Below are positions 57,706 to 64,000 of a DNA stretch of 64,000 bases, in pieces. The DNA comes from Pseudomonas sp. Seg1 (GTDB taxonomy: Bacteria; Pseudomonadota; Gammaproteobacteria; Pseudomonadales; Pseudomonadaceae). The position numbers and the translations under genes are program-made. The DNA lies in assembly GCF_018326005.1 (NCBI RefSeq), contig NZ_AP021903.1:6011501-6075500 (forward strand), in the 5' to 3' direction. Below the pieces are notes generated by a model. That model searched no databases and was not told the origin of the DNA. It saw only the letters and a list, made by a program, of their open reading frames with translations. The number at the start of each line of letters is the position of its first letter. The stretch's first letter is position 1.

Positions 57706-58443
57706 CTACATCCCATGCTGGCGCAGCAAGCGGTCATAACTGCCATCCGCCTTCATCGCCGCTATCGCCCGATCAAACCCCGCCACGATCTGCTCATGCT
57801 GCGGATTTTTCAGGCTCACCAATATATGCAGGCTGTTCTCGCTCAACGGTTTGGGCAAGAACTCCACCGAATTGCGCACCTTGGCTGATTCCCGCGCCAG
57901 GTAGTACTTCGCGACATACTCGTCCTCCAGCGTCAACTTGACCCGGTCCGCCGCCAGCATGCGCACCGCCATGGCGAAGTTATGCACAGGGACTTTCTGC
58001 AACGCCGTGTCGGCATCAAATGGCGGCGAATAGGCATAACCGCGCACCACTGCAATCGGGTATGTGTGCAATTGCTGCAGATTGGAGTATTCAAGCGGCG
58101 TGTCTTTGCGCTTGAGGAAGCGGATGCGGTTGAGCAGGTACTCACCGGAAAACTGCCCGAGTTTCGTCCGCTCATCGTTGTACCAGGCGTTGACCAGTAC
58201 ATCGTAACGGCCTTCGCCGACACCCAGCAGCGCCCGTGCCCACGGCACCTGTTCATAACCGCTGGCATAACCGGCCCGGGCCAGCGCGGTGCTGACGATG
58301 TCGGTGGCCAGGCCGCCATTGACCAGCGTGTCGTCGGTAAAGGGTGGCCAGATATCGAATACCAGCCGCAGCTTATCGGCTGCAGCGTTCTGACCCAGCA
58401 AGAGCAATCCGATCAAAGCAAAGGCTCGATGCAATCGCGGCAT
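57706..58443 (-). CDS. Periplasmic solute-binding protein (SBP_bac_3-like)
   Basis: 245 aa. Signal peptide MPRLHRAFALIGLLLLGQNAAA (cleavage after A22). The mature part has the bacterial extracellular solute-binding family 3 fold: FDIWPPFTDDTLVNGGLATDIVSTAL and ARALLGVGEGRYDVLVNAWYNDERT, then YVAKYYLARESAKV. There is no adjacent permease or ATPase, so it may feed a remote amino-acid transporter or act as a sensor-type binding protein. Ends at VAGFDRAIAAMKADGSYDRLLRQHGM. Confidence 0.83.
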   Translation of the reverse strand: MPRLHRAFALIGLLLLGQNAAADKLRLVFDIWPPFTDDTLVNGGLATDIVSTALARAGYASGYEQVPWARALLGVGEGRYDVLVNAWYNDERTKLGQFSGEYLLNRIRFLKRKDTPLEYSNLQQLHTYPIAVVRGYAYSPPFDADTALQKVPVHNFAMAVRMLAADRVKLTLEDEYVAKYYLARESAKVRNSVEFLPKPLSENSLHILVSLKNPQHEQIVAGFDRAIAAMKADGSYDRLLRQHGM

Positions 58444-58698
58444 GCTTGAAAATCCTTAGCGGGCGAGCTGCCCGGCGTATTTTTCAGTCAAAACCCAAGG
58501 CCCCTTACCGGCGAAACCCAGGCCCTAACGTTAGCTCATTGAAGCCAGTGCACAGCGCTCTCCAGCAGATTACACAAAGAAGACACCGTCGCGAGAAAGG
58601 AATGATGGCATTTTGACCTTTATCACAGACTCTTCAGCCATACAGACATCTTTGGCGTCTGCGCTTAGTATCGGGCGACGCCTTCAAGGAATCGAAAA

Positions 58699-59151
58699 AT
58701 GACAATCGAATGGGTCTGCAAACATCACAGTGATTTGGGCAAAGAACAGTTGTACGCACTGCTGAAACTGCGTTCGGAAGTTTTCGTGGTCGAACAGAAA
58801 TGCGCCTACCCCGACCTCGATGGCCAGGATCTGGACGGTGACACCTATCATTTGATGGGTTGGGAGGATGACCAGTTGATGGCGTATCTGCGCCTGCTGG
58901 ATCCGGAATCCCAGGGCGGTGACGTGGTGATCGGCCGGGTGATAACTGCGCCGCAAGGGCGAGGCAAAGGGCTTGGGCACGAAATGATGGAACAGGCGCT
59001 GAAACAGGCCGAGAAGCATTGGCCACAGGTGCCGATCTATCTGTCGGCACAAGCGCATTTGCAGGGGTATTACGGCAAGTACGGGTTTGTGGTGGCGGGT
59101 GAGGAGTATCTGGAGGATTACATTCCGCATATCGGGATGCGTCGCTCCTGA
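58699..59151 (+). CDS. elaA: ElaA-family GNAT acetyltransferase
   Basis: 150 aa with the ElaA pattern: LYALLKLRSEVFVVEQKCAYPDLDGQDLD near the N-terminus and the acetyl-CoA loop VITAPQGRGKGLGHEMM (about 77-93). YLSAQAHLQGYYGKYGFVVAG is the C-terminal catalytic stretch. Substrate unknown. ATG 58699 follows AAGGAATCGAAAA. Confidence 0.9.
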   Translation: MTIEWVCKHHSDLGKEQLYALLKLRSEVFVVEQKCAYPDLDGQDLDGDTYHLMGWEDDQLMAYLRLLDPESQGGDVVIGRVITAPQGRGKGLGHEMMEQALKQAEKHWPQVPIYLSAQAHLQGYYGKYGFVVAGEEYLEDYIPHIGMRRS

Positions 59152-59157
59152 AAGCCC

Positions 59158-59250
59158 CATCGCTGGCAAGCCAGCTCCCACAGAGATCTGCGGCAAACAC
59201 ACTTTTTGTGAATGACAGAAAAACCTGTGGGAGCTGGCTTGCCAGCGATG
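59158..59250. repeat. REPIN, family A
   Basis: Matched inverted pair between elaA and the winged-helix gene, which converge on it. Confidence 0.9.
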
Positions 59251-59274
59251 GCTTCAGCTCAGTCAACGCAGGAC

Positions 59275-59571
59275 TCAGGGATATTCCAGCACTGCCTTGA
59301 TCTGCCGCAAATTACGCTCGATCCACCCGCGATCAATCGCCCCCCACTCGCGAATCCGATAGCGCCCGGCATGGTTGCGTGCGCCCTCTTCCTGCTCGAA
59401 TTCACAAACGATATCCAGATCCGCCAGTGCCGCAATCGTGTCCTGCGCCGTGCGCCGGGGCATGCCGGTCACTTCGGTCAGCGTCGGCACACTCGGCGCC
59501 AGACCGCTGTCGATCAGGTACGCCACGTACAAGCGGCGGTAGAAACTGCTTTTGGTCTTGCTGACGTCCAT
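59275..59571 (-). CDS. Small winged helix-turn-helix protein
   Basis: 98 aa: MDVSKTKSSFYRRLYVAYLIDSGLAPSVPTLTEVTGMPRRTAQDTIAALADLD reads as a winged helix (recognition helix about 34-47), then a beta wing FEQEEGARNHAGRYRIREWG and a C-terminal helix. Start at ATG 59571 after AGGAAGG; a GTG two codons earlier is possible. It follows the metallopeptidase gene by 24 bp and so is probably co-transcribed with it. Target unknown. Confidence 0.78.
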   Translation of the reverse strand: MDVSKTKSSFYRRLYVAYLIDSGLAPSVPTLTEVTGMPRRTAQDTIAALADLDIVCEFEQEEGARNHAGRYRIREWGAIDRGWIERNLRQIKAVLEYP

Positions 59572-59595
59572 CCACACCTTCCTGGTTGCGTACTG

Positions 59596-60090
59596 TTAAG
59601 CCTGCAGATCCCGCCACGTCAGGTACACGCGCAGATCAAACTCGACCTGGTGATACCCCGGCAGCATGTGCTCACACAATTTATAAAACGCCTTGTTGTG
59701 ATCCGACTCTTTGAAATGCGCCAGTTCATGCACCACGATCATCTTCAGAAAATCCGGCGCGGCATCCTTGAACAGCGAGGCGATACGAATCTCTTTCTTG
59801 GCCTTGAGCTTGCCGCCCTGCACTCGCGAAACCGTGGTGTGCAGACCGAGCGCACGGTGGGTCAGATCGAGGCGGTTGTCGAACAGCACTTTGTCGATGG
59901 CCGGGGCGTTGCGCAGATATTCCTGCTTCAAGTCCAGTGCGTAGCTGTACAGCGCCTTGTCGCTCTGCACATCGTGCCGCCCCGAATAGCGCTGATCCAG
60001 GTATTCACCCAGACGCCCGTCGGCAATCAGTTGGCGCACCTGATCCTGAAGTTGCGCGGGATAGGCCTGGAGGTACTTCAACACAGTCAT
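59596..60090 (-). CDS. YgjP-like zinc metallopeptidase (DUF45)
   Basis: 164 aa. Zinc motif HELAHFKESDHNKAFYKLCEH (histidines of HExxH plus the downstream histidine) as in the YgjP/WLM group. ATG 60090 gives MTVLKYLQAYPAQL; an upstream in-frame ATG at 60138 overlaps the end of the EAL gene and is less likely. It lies 45 bp after that gene on the same strand. Substrate unknown. Confidence 0.85.
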   Translation of the reverse strand: MTVLKYLQAYPAQLQDQVRQLIADGRLGEYLDQRYSGRHDVQSDKALYSYALDLKQEYLRNAPAIDKVLFDNRLDLTHRALGLHTTVSRVQGGKLKAKKEIRIASLFKDAAPDFLKMIVVHELAHFKESDHNKAFYKLCEHMLPGYHQVEFDLRVYLTWRDLQA

Positions 60091-60134
60091 GGACGAGCGA
60101 CACGGTTCGAAAAAGGTGCGCCAGTGTAGCGAAT

Positions 60135-62258
60135 TCAACCGGGCAGTGCGCTCCAGTCAAACGGCGCGGCGAAGCTTGCAACGTCCTCGGCGATCAGTGG
60201 TCGTGCGACGAGGAAGCCTTGCACATACTCGCAGCCGTGGGCTTGCAGCCATTGATACTGCTCGATGGTTTCGACACCTTCGGCAATCACCAGCAAACCG
60301 TATTGCTTGCACAGGTTGATCACCGTGCTCACCAGCGAAGCGTCCCTTTCGGAGTCCGGCAACCGGGCGATCAGATGGCGATCAAGCTTGAGCGTATCGA
60401 GCTCCAGGTCACGCAGATGCGTCAGCGAACACGGCCCGGAGCCGAAGTCGTCCAGCGCCACGCGCACCCCGAGATTGCGCAGCAAACGCAGTTGTTTGCG
60501 GGTTTCATCCGGGTTTTGCATCAATGCTTCTTCGGTGACCTCGACTTCCAATTGCCGTGGCTGCAAAGAATGTCGCTCCATGACCTGACGCAACTCGGTG
60601 ACCAGATTCGGCAGGCTGAACTGGGTGTTGCTCAAACTCACGCCGAGCACCAGGTCTTCGGCAAACAGGGTTTCCCAGGCTTTGCGCTGACCGGCACCGC
60701 GATGATAAATCCAGCTGCCGAGACGGCTGATCAATCGCGCCTCCTCCAGCAACGGCAAGAACAACCCCGGCGGCACATCGCCAACGCTCGGGTGCTGCCA
60801 GCGCAACAGCGCTTCAAAGCCACGAATCTGGCCGCTGTCGATGGCCACCTGCGGTTGATAGACCAGATTGAAATCGCGGTTTTCGATGGCCGTGCGCACG
60901 CTCTCCTCGAGCATCAAACGCGAGCGCGCCCGGCCATTCATTTCGTGATCGTAAAAACGATATTGCTGACGCCCGGCGCGCTTGGCCTCGTACATGGCGA
61001 TGTCCGAGGCGCGCAGTAATCCGTCGAGGTTCGAACCGCAATCCGGATACGTCGCGATGCCGATACTGGCACCGAGGGCGATGTCCAGCCCTTCGATCTG
61101 CTGACAGATCGACACACGTTCGATGAGTTTCTCGGCGATCTTCGCCGCTTGCTCGGGAAACTCCAGATCCAGCAACGCCGTAAATTCATCCCCGCCCATG
61201 CGCGCAAGAATGTCGAACGGCCGTAGACACGCCTTCAACTGCTCGGACACCCAACGCAACACGCGGTCGCCGGCATCGTGGCCAAGGGAATCATTGACCC
61301 GCTTGAAACCGTCGAGGTCCAGATACAGCAGCACCCAACTGCTGTCGCTGCGCTCACCGCGCAACAACAGGTTCTCCACGGTCTGGTAAAAACCGCGACG
61401 GTTGAGTAACCCGGTCAAGGGATCGGTCACGGCTTGGAATTCGAGCTGTTGGTGCAGGTGGCGCACCACCGACATGTCGAGAACCGTCACCACCATCGCC
61501 TGTTGTTCAGTGGGCAGCGCCGCGCAGGACAAGGCCACCGGCACCTGCTGGCCGGGCGCTGTGCGCAATAACGCATCGTGAAGTCTCAGGGTTTCAGCAC
61601 GCTTGAAGCTGGCGTAAAACTCGGATTCGGCCCACAGCGGGATGTGTGGTTTCTGCAGATAATCCAGAAATTCCTTACCCTCCAGCTCCTTCACCGGCGC
61701 GTTCAGCAGGCGCGAAATCGCCGGATTGGCAAAGCGGATCAAGCCATCCTCGCCCACCACCAATATCCCCTCGGCAGCGTTATCCAGCACCGAGGCATTG
61801 AAGGCGCGCGCCACTTCCAGGTCATGACTCAAGCGCTGCAACGCGCGGCGATTGCGCTGGTGTTCCAGCAACGCCTGCACTTTCGGTTTAAGGATTTGCG
61901 GATCAAACGGTTTGAACAGGTAATCCACCGCGCCGCTGGCGTAGCCCTTGATCACGGCGTCCTGGGATTGCTCGTTGGCAGTCAGGAAAATAATCGGCGT
62001 GAGGCGCGTACGCTGACTGCCGCGCATCAGGCGCGCGACTTCAAAGCCGTCCATGCCCGGCATCTGCACATCCAGCAGCACCAGATCGACGTCGTGTTCG
62101 AGCAAAAGATTGAGCGCCTCGAAACCGGAGGCCGCGGTCAACACGTGCCAATCCTGACGCTGCAGCAACGCGCGCATGCTGATCAGGTTTTCAGGGTAAT
62201 CATCAACGATCAAAAGGACAGAGCTGCCTTCACTTGGCGGGGGTTGCACGCATTCCAT
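60135..62258 (-). CDS. REC-PAS-GGDEF-EAL cyclic di-GMP enzyme
   Basis: 707 aa. An N-terminal receiver domain (about 14-130) has phosphoacceptor D63 in LVLLDVQMPGMDG and conserved K115. A PAS domain (about 150-270) follows. GGDEF (about 285-440) is intact (ARMGGDEFTALLD). EAL (about 455-705) is intact with GFEALLRW, N in VSLSNTQFS, E in LEVEVTEEAL, DD in ALDDFGSG and E in VIAEGVETIEQ. Both synthase and phosphodiesterase activity are possible. No histidine kinase is adjacent. It is followed by the metallopeptidase gene. Confidence 0.93.
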   Translation of the reverse strand: MECVQPPPSEGSSVLLIVDDYPENLISMRALLQRQDWHVLTAASGFEALNLLLEHDVDLVLLDVQMPGMDGFEVARLMRGSQRTRLTPIIFLTANEQSQDAVIKGYASGAVDYLFKPFDPQILKPKVQALLEHQRNRRALQRLSHDLEVARAFNASVLDNAAEGILVVGEDGLIRFANPAISRLLNAPVKELEGKEFLDYLQKPHIPLWAESEFYASFKRAETLRLHDALLRTAPGQQVPVALSCAALPTEQQAMVVTVLDMSVVRHLHQQLEFQAVTDPLTGLLNRRGFYQTVENLLLRGERSDSSWVLLYLDLDGFKRVNDSLGHDAGDRVLRWVSEQLKACLRPFDILARMGGDEFTALLDLEFPEQAAKIAEKLIERVSICQQIEGLDIALGASIGIATYPDCGSNLDGLLRASDIAMYEAKRAGRQQYRFYDHEMNGRARSRLMLEESVRTAIENRDFNLVYQPQVAIDSGQIRGFEALLRWQHPSVGDVPPGLFLPLLEEARLISRLGSWIYHRGAGQRKAWETLFAEDLVLGVSLSNTQFSLPNLVTELRQVMERHSLQPRQLEVEVTEEALMQNPDETRKQLRLLRNLGVRVALDDFGSGPCSLTHLRDLELDTLKLDRHLIARLPDSERDASLVSTVINLCKQYGLLVIAEGVETIEQYQWLQAHGCEYVQGFLVARPLIAEDVASFAAPFDWSALPG

Positions 62259-62578
62259 GCTGCTTCTCTTGTCGGGACATCAGACCGGTTCCGGTAAAAA
62301 CCGTACACATACTGAGCCTTCACTCTAGTCGCGGATCTGCAAAAGCAGAAGCTGTCATCAGGCCATCATTTAACCAATGTCAGGTCTAGCCGACTAACGG
62401 TCACGCGTGAAGGCCCCTGAAACCGGGAAAGATGGCATTTCGACAGGATGTTGACGCCAAACGTCCGCCGGACGGCGGTTAACAAAAAAACCCTCTACGC
62501 TTATAAAGGCCGCCCCAAAACGTGCGGCCTAGAGCTTCTGGCACGTGCGTGCAGTGAAACTTGAGTGGAAGAACCGAC
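62259..62578. other. Divergent control region of the EAL and alginate lyase genes
   Basis: 320 bp without a gene. AGGCCGC/GCGGCCT around CCCAAAACGT forms a hairpin about 55 bp before the alginate lyase start, in its probable leader. I do not see an AlgU (ECF) promoter match. Confidence 0.45.
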
Positions 62579-63247
62579 ATGATCGACCTCGCAACCTGGA
62601 ACCTCAGCGTTCCCGTTGGCAGCCCGCCATACACCGTCGAAACCTCCAAACTGGTGAACGGCTTCAAGGATCAGTACTTCCATTCCGACACCGGCACTTT
62701 GTTCTTCTGGTCACCGGTTACCGGGTCAAAAACCGAAAACGCCATCTACCCGCGCACCGAACTGCGCGAAACCTACAGCAACGGCACCCTGCGCAACTGG
62801 TATTACCCCGACGCCGACAACTCGTTGCGTGCCACCGTGACGGTGAACAAGGTGCCCAGCTCCGGCAAGATTGTCATCGGCCAGATCCACGCGTACGAAA
62901 GCCAGAAGCCGATGGTCAAACTCGAGTACCAATACAAGACCAAAACCGAGACCGGTAACCTGGTGATCAAGGTGCGCATGCACTCGGATGACGACGAGGG
63001 CCGGGTCATCACCCTCGCCACCGGGATCAAACTGGATCGCGAATTCAACTACCTCATCCACTTAAGCCCCGGCGGCGCACTCGGCATCAGCGCGGCGGGT
63101 TATCAGTGGGACAGCCAGATCAGCGCGACGTGGCGCAACAAGCCGCTGTACTTCAAGGCCGGGGTTTATGTGCAGGACAACACCGGCTACACCAGCGAAG
63201 GCGGCCAGGTCACCTTCAGCAAACTCGATATCGACCACGACAAATAA
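62579..63247 (+). CDS. PL7-family alginate lyase, no signal peptide
   Basis: 222 aa single PL7 domain. Catalytic motifs RTELRE (about 62-67), QIH (about 103-105) and YFKAGVYVQ (about 196-204) give the R, Q, H and Y residues. It starts MIDLATWNLSVPVG at ATG 62579 with GGAAGAACC upstream; nothing upstream looks like an export signal, so it should be cytoplasmic, as in some Pseudomonas PL7 lyases. It cleaves alginate by beta-elimination. Isolated; no other alginate genes near. Confidence 0.91.
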   Translation: MIDLATWNLSVPVGSPPYTVETSKLVNGFKDQYFHSDTGTLFFWSPVTGSKTENAIYPRTELRETYSNGTLRNWYYPDADNSLRATVTVNKVPSSGKIVIGQIHAYESQKPMVKLEYQYKTKTETGNLVIKVRMHSDDDEGRVITLATGIKLDREFNYLIHLSPGGALGISAAGYQWDSQISATWRNKPLYFKAGVYVQDNTGYTSEGGQVTFSKLDIDHDK

Positions 63248-63265
63248 CTCTTTATTGACACACAT

Positions 63266-63362
63266 CCTGTGGCGAGGCAGCTTGCTCCCGCTGGGGCGCG
63301 CAACGGCCCTGAAAAAGCGAGGTCTGCTGCGCAGTCCAGCGGGAGCAAGCTCCCTCGCCACA
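63266..63362. repeat. REPIN, family D variant (GTGGCGAGGCAGCTTGCTCC)
   Basis: Inverted pair of GTGGCGAGGCAGCTTGCTCC with a short spacer after the alginate lyase gene. The core differs from the other D copies (AGCTTGCTCCC instead of GATTTATCCCC). Confidence 0.8.
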
Positions 63363-63538
63363 GTGTTATTTATTGCCAGTCGGACATCCTTTAAACGTGG
63401 TTGTTTAGATTTGTCGGCCGTTACTTCCGGATGCCTACAACAGCTTGCGTCGTTGCCTACGGGTACGCCAGAATCCGCCGGCTTGTGCGCCTGGCGGGCC
63501 ATCGGTAACTTGATTCGCGTCACTGATTTCCAGTGATC
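63363..63538 (+). other. Region before the structured leader
   Basis: No recognised gene. An ATG at 63431 opens a 25-codon frame (MPTTACVVAYGYARIRR, then stop) with no clear ribosome site; a leader peptide is conceivable but unproven. Confidence 0.3.
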
Positions 63539-63720
63539 GGGTTTAGTAGCCCGTGGTTTCAAGCTTGGTGCTCAAGCATCTATCAGTCAGGGATTCCGAT
63601 TCCTGCGCTTGATGGTAGCTGTGCGCAGGGCACCTTCGGGTGCGCCGGCTTGCTCGAAACCCCGGTCTACTAACCTGCGTACAGTTGCCTCCACTTTGAT
63701 TAGTAGCCAGAGCGGGGGCA
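63539..63720 (+). promoter_or_regulatory. Structured leader upstream of a DUF6124 gene
   Basis: GGTTTAGTAGCCCGTGGTTTC (63540-63560) pairs with GAAACCCCGGTCTACTAACC (63656-63675) almost throughout and closes a 135-nt domain. Inside are TCAAGC/GCTTGA with CAGG/CCTG and a GCACC-TTCG-GGTGC tetraloop hairpin. GATTAGTAGCC (63698-63708) can compete for the same CTACTAA strand, giving two exclusive folds. The gene starts at 63742. Either a cis-acting RNA or a dispersed repeat; I cannot tell without comparison. Confidence 0.55.
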
Positions 63721-63741
63721 CTACAATCAGGTTTCGAGCAA

Positions 63742-64000
63742 ATGATCAAATCAACGCCTCACCCGCCGGTCACCGACCCGGCCTCCCCGTACGAATCCCT
63801 CAATTCCAAAAAACTCAACGACGCCGCTGAACGCGCCCTCGACCACTACCTCAGTCCCGCCGCCTGCATCATGGCCAGCACCAACAAACCCGAGCCGATG
63901 TACCTCGCCAACCCGAAGTACAACACCGAATCCCTGCTGGCCAACGCCAGCGAAACCCTGGGTTCAGCCAGCGAAATGCTCAACAACTTCGCCGCCATGC
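63742..64000 (+). CDS. DUF6124 family protein, 3' end cut by window edge
   Basis: At least 86 residues: MIKSTPHPPVTDPASPYESL, then NSKKLNDAAERALDHYL, YLANPKYNTESLLANASETL and a helical continuation. This is the small cytoplasmic DUF6124 group common, and often multi-copy, in the P. fluorescens complex; no function known. No good Shine-Dalgarno is seen; GTTTCGAGCAA precedes the ATG, so translation may depend on the leader's structure. The stop lies beyond the window. Confidence 0.82.
   Translation, partial: MIKSTPHPPVTDPASPYESLNSKKLNDAAERALDHYLSPAACIMASTNKPEPMYLANPKYNTESLLANASETLGSASEMLNNFAAM

Overview
The window reads as chromosomal DNA of a Pseudomonas of the P. fluorescens group. It is GC-rich, carries many REP/REPIN repeats of the kinds known from that group, and keeps the choline / carnitine / glycine betaine catabolic supercluster that I recall from P. 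aeruginosa (roughly PA5371 to PA5416) in almost the same order. The species is inferred, not shown.

Layout. 1-2.5 kb: soxB (cut by the window edge) and glyA, the last steps of betaine catabolism (sarcosine to glycine to serine). 2.7-6.6 kb: a TraX-like membrane protein, ltaE, a REP-associated transposase (RAYT) framed by its own repeat family, and an SDR reductase. 6.7-9.4 kb: the divergent pair gbcB / gbcA (glycine betaine to dimethylglycine). 9.5-16.2 kb: a three-gene cassette absent from the P. aeruginosa order as I recall it: a GMC oxidoreductase fused to an alpha/beta hydrolase, a membrane di-haem cytochrome c, and a metallophosphoesterase. 16.2-17.35 kb: non-coding DNA with a tandem array of DnaA-box repeats. 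17.35-25.1 kb: the dimethylglycine operon (dipeptidase, DUF5943-type protein, dgcA, dgcB, etfA, etfB). 25.3-27 kb: an LprI-like periplasmic protein, a toxin-antitoxin pair and a DUF3010 protein.

27.1-33.2 kb: carnitine catabolism (cdhR, caiX, cdhC, cdhA, cdhB) plus a gamma-butyrobetaine hydroxylase that makes carnitine. 33.2-37.1 kb: a small conserved gene, gbdR (master activator of betaine catabolism) and a serine dehydratase gene. 37.5-40.6 kb: the cbcXWV quaternary-amine ABC importer. 40.8-47.4 kb: betT (choline uptake) divergent from betIBA (choline to glycine betaine).

Taken together, choline, carnitine and gamma-butyrobetaine are imported and converted to glycine betaine. Betaine is then demethylated stepwise (GbcAB, DgcAB with its ETF, then sarcosine oxidase) to glycine, converted by GlyA to serine and deaminated to pyruvate.

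47.7-64 kb is ordinary accessory/core sequence: a TldD/TldE-like pair, a DHA2-type MFS transporter, dbpA, an HI0933-family flavoprotein, a YccS-type membrane protein, a periplasmic solute-binding protein, elaA, a winged-helix protein, a YgjP-like metallopeptidase, a REC-GGDEF-EAL protein, a PL7 alginate lyase and the start of a DUF6124 gene behind a long, apparently structured leader. About thirty REP-type repeats of at least six families sit in the gaps, several inside operons.

The items most worth following up are the GMC-hydrolase / cytochrome / phosphoesterase cassette, the DnaA-box array upstream of it, the structured leader before the DUF6124 gene, and 21-bp-spaced direct repeats shared by five promoters of the betaine/carnitine regulon.
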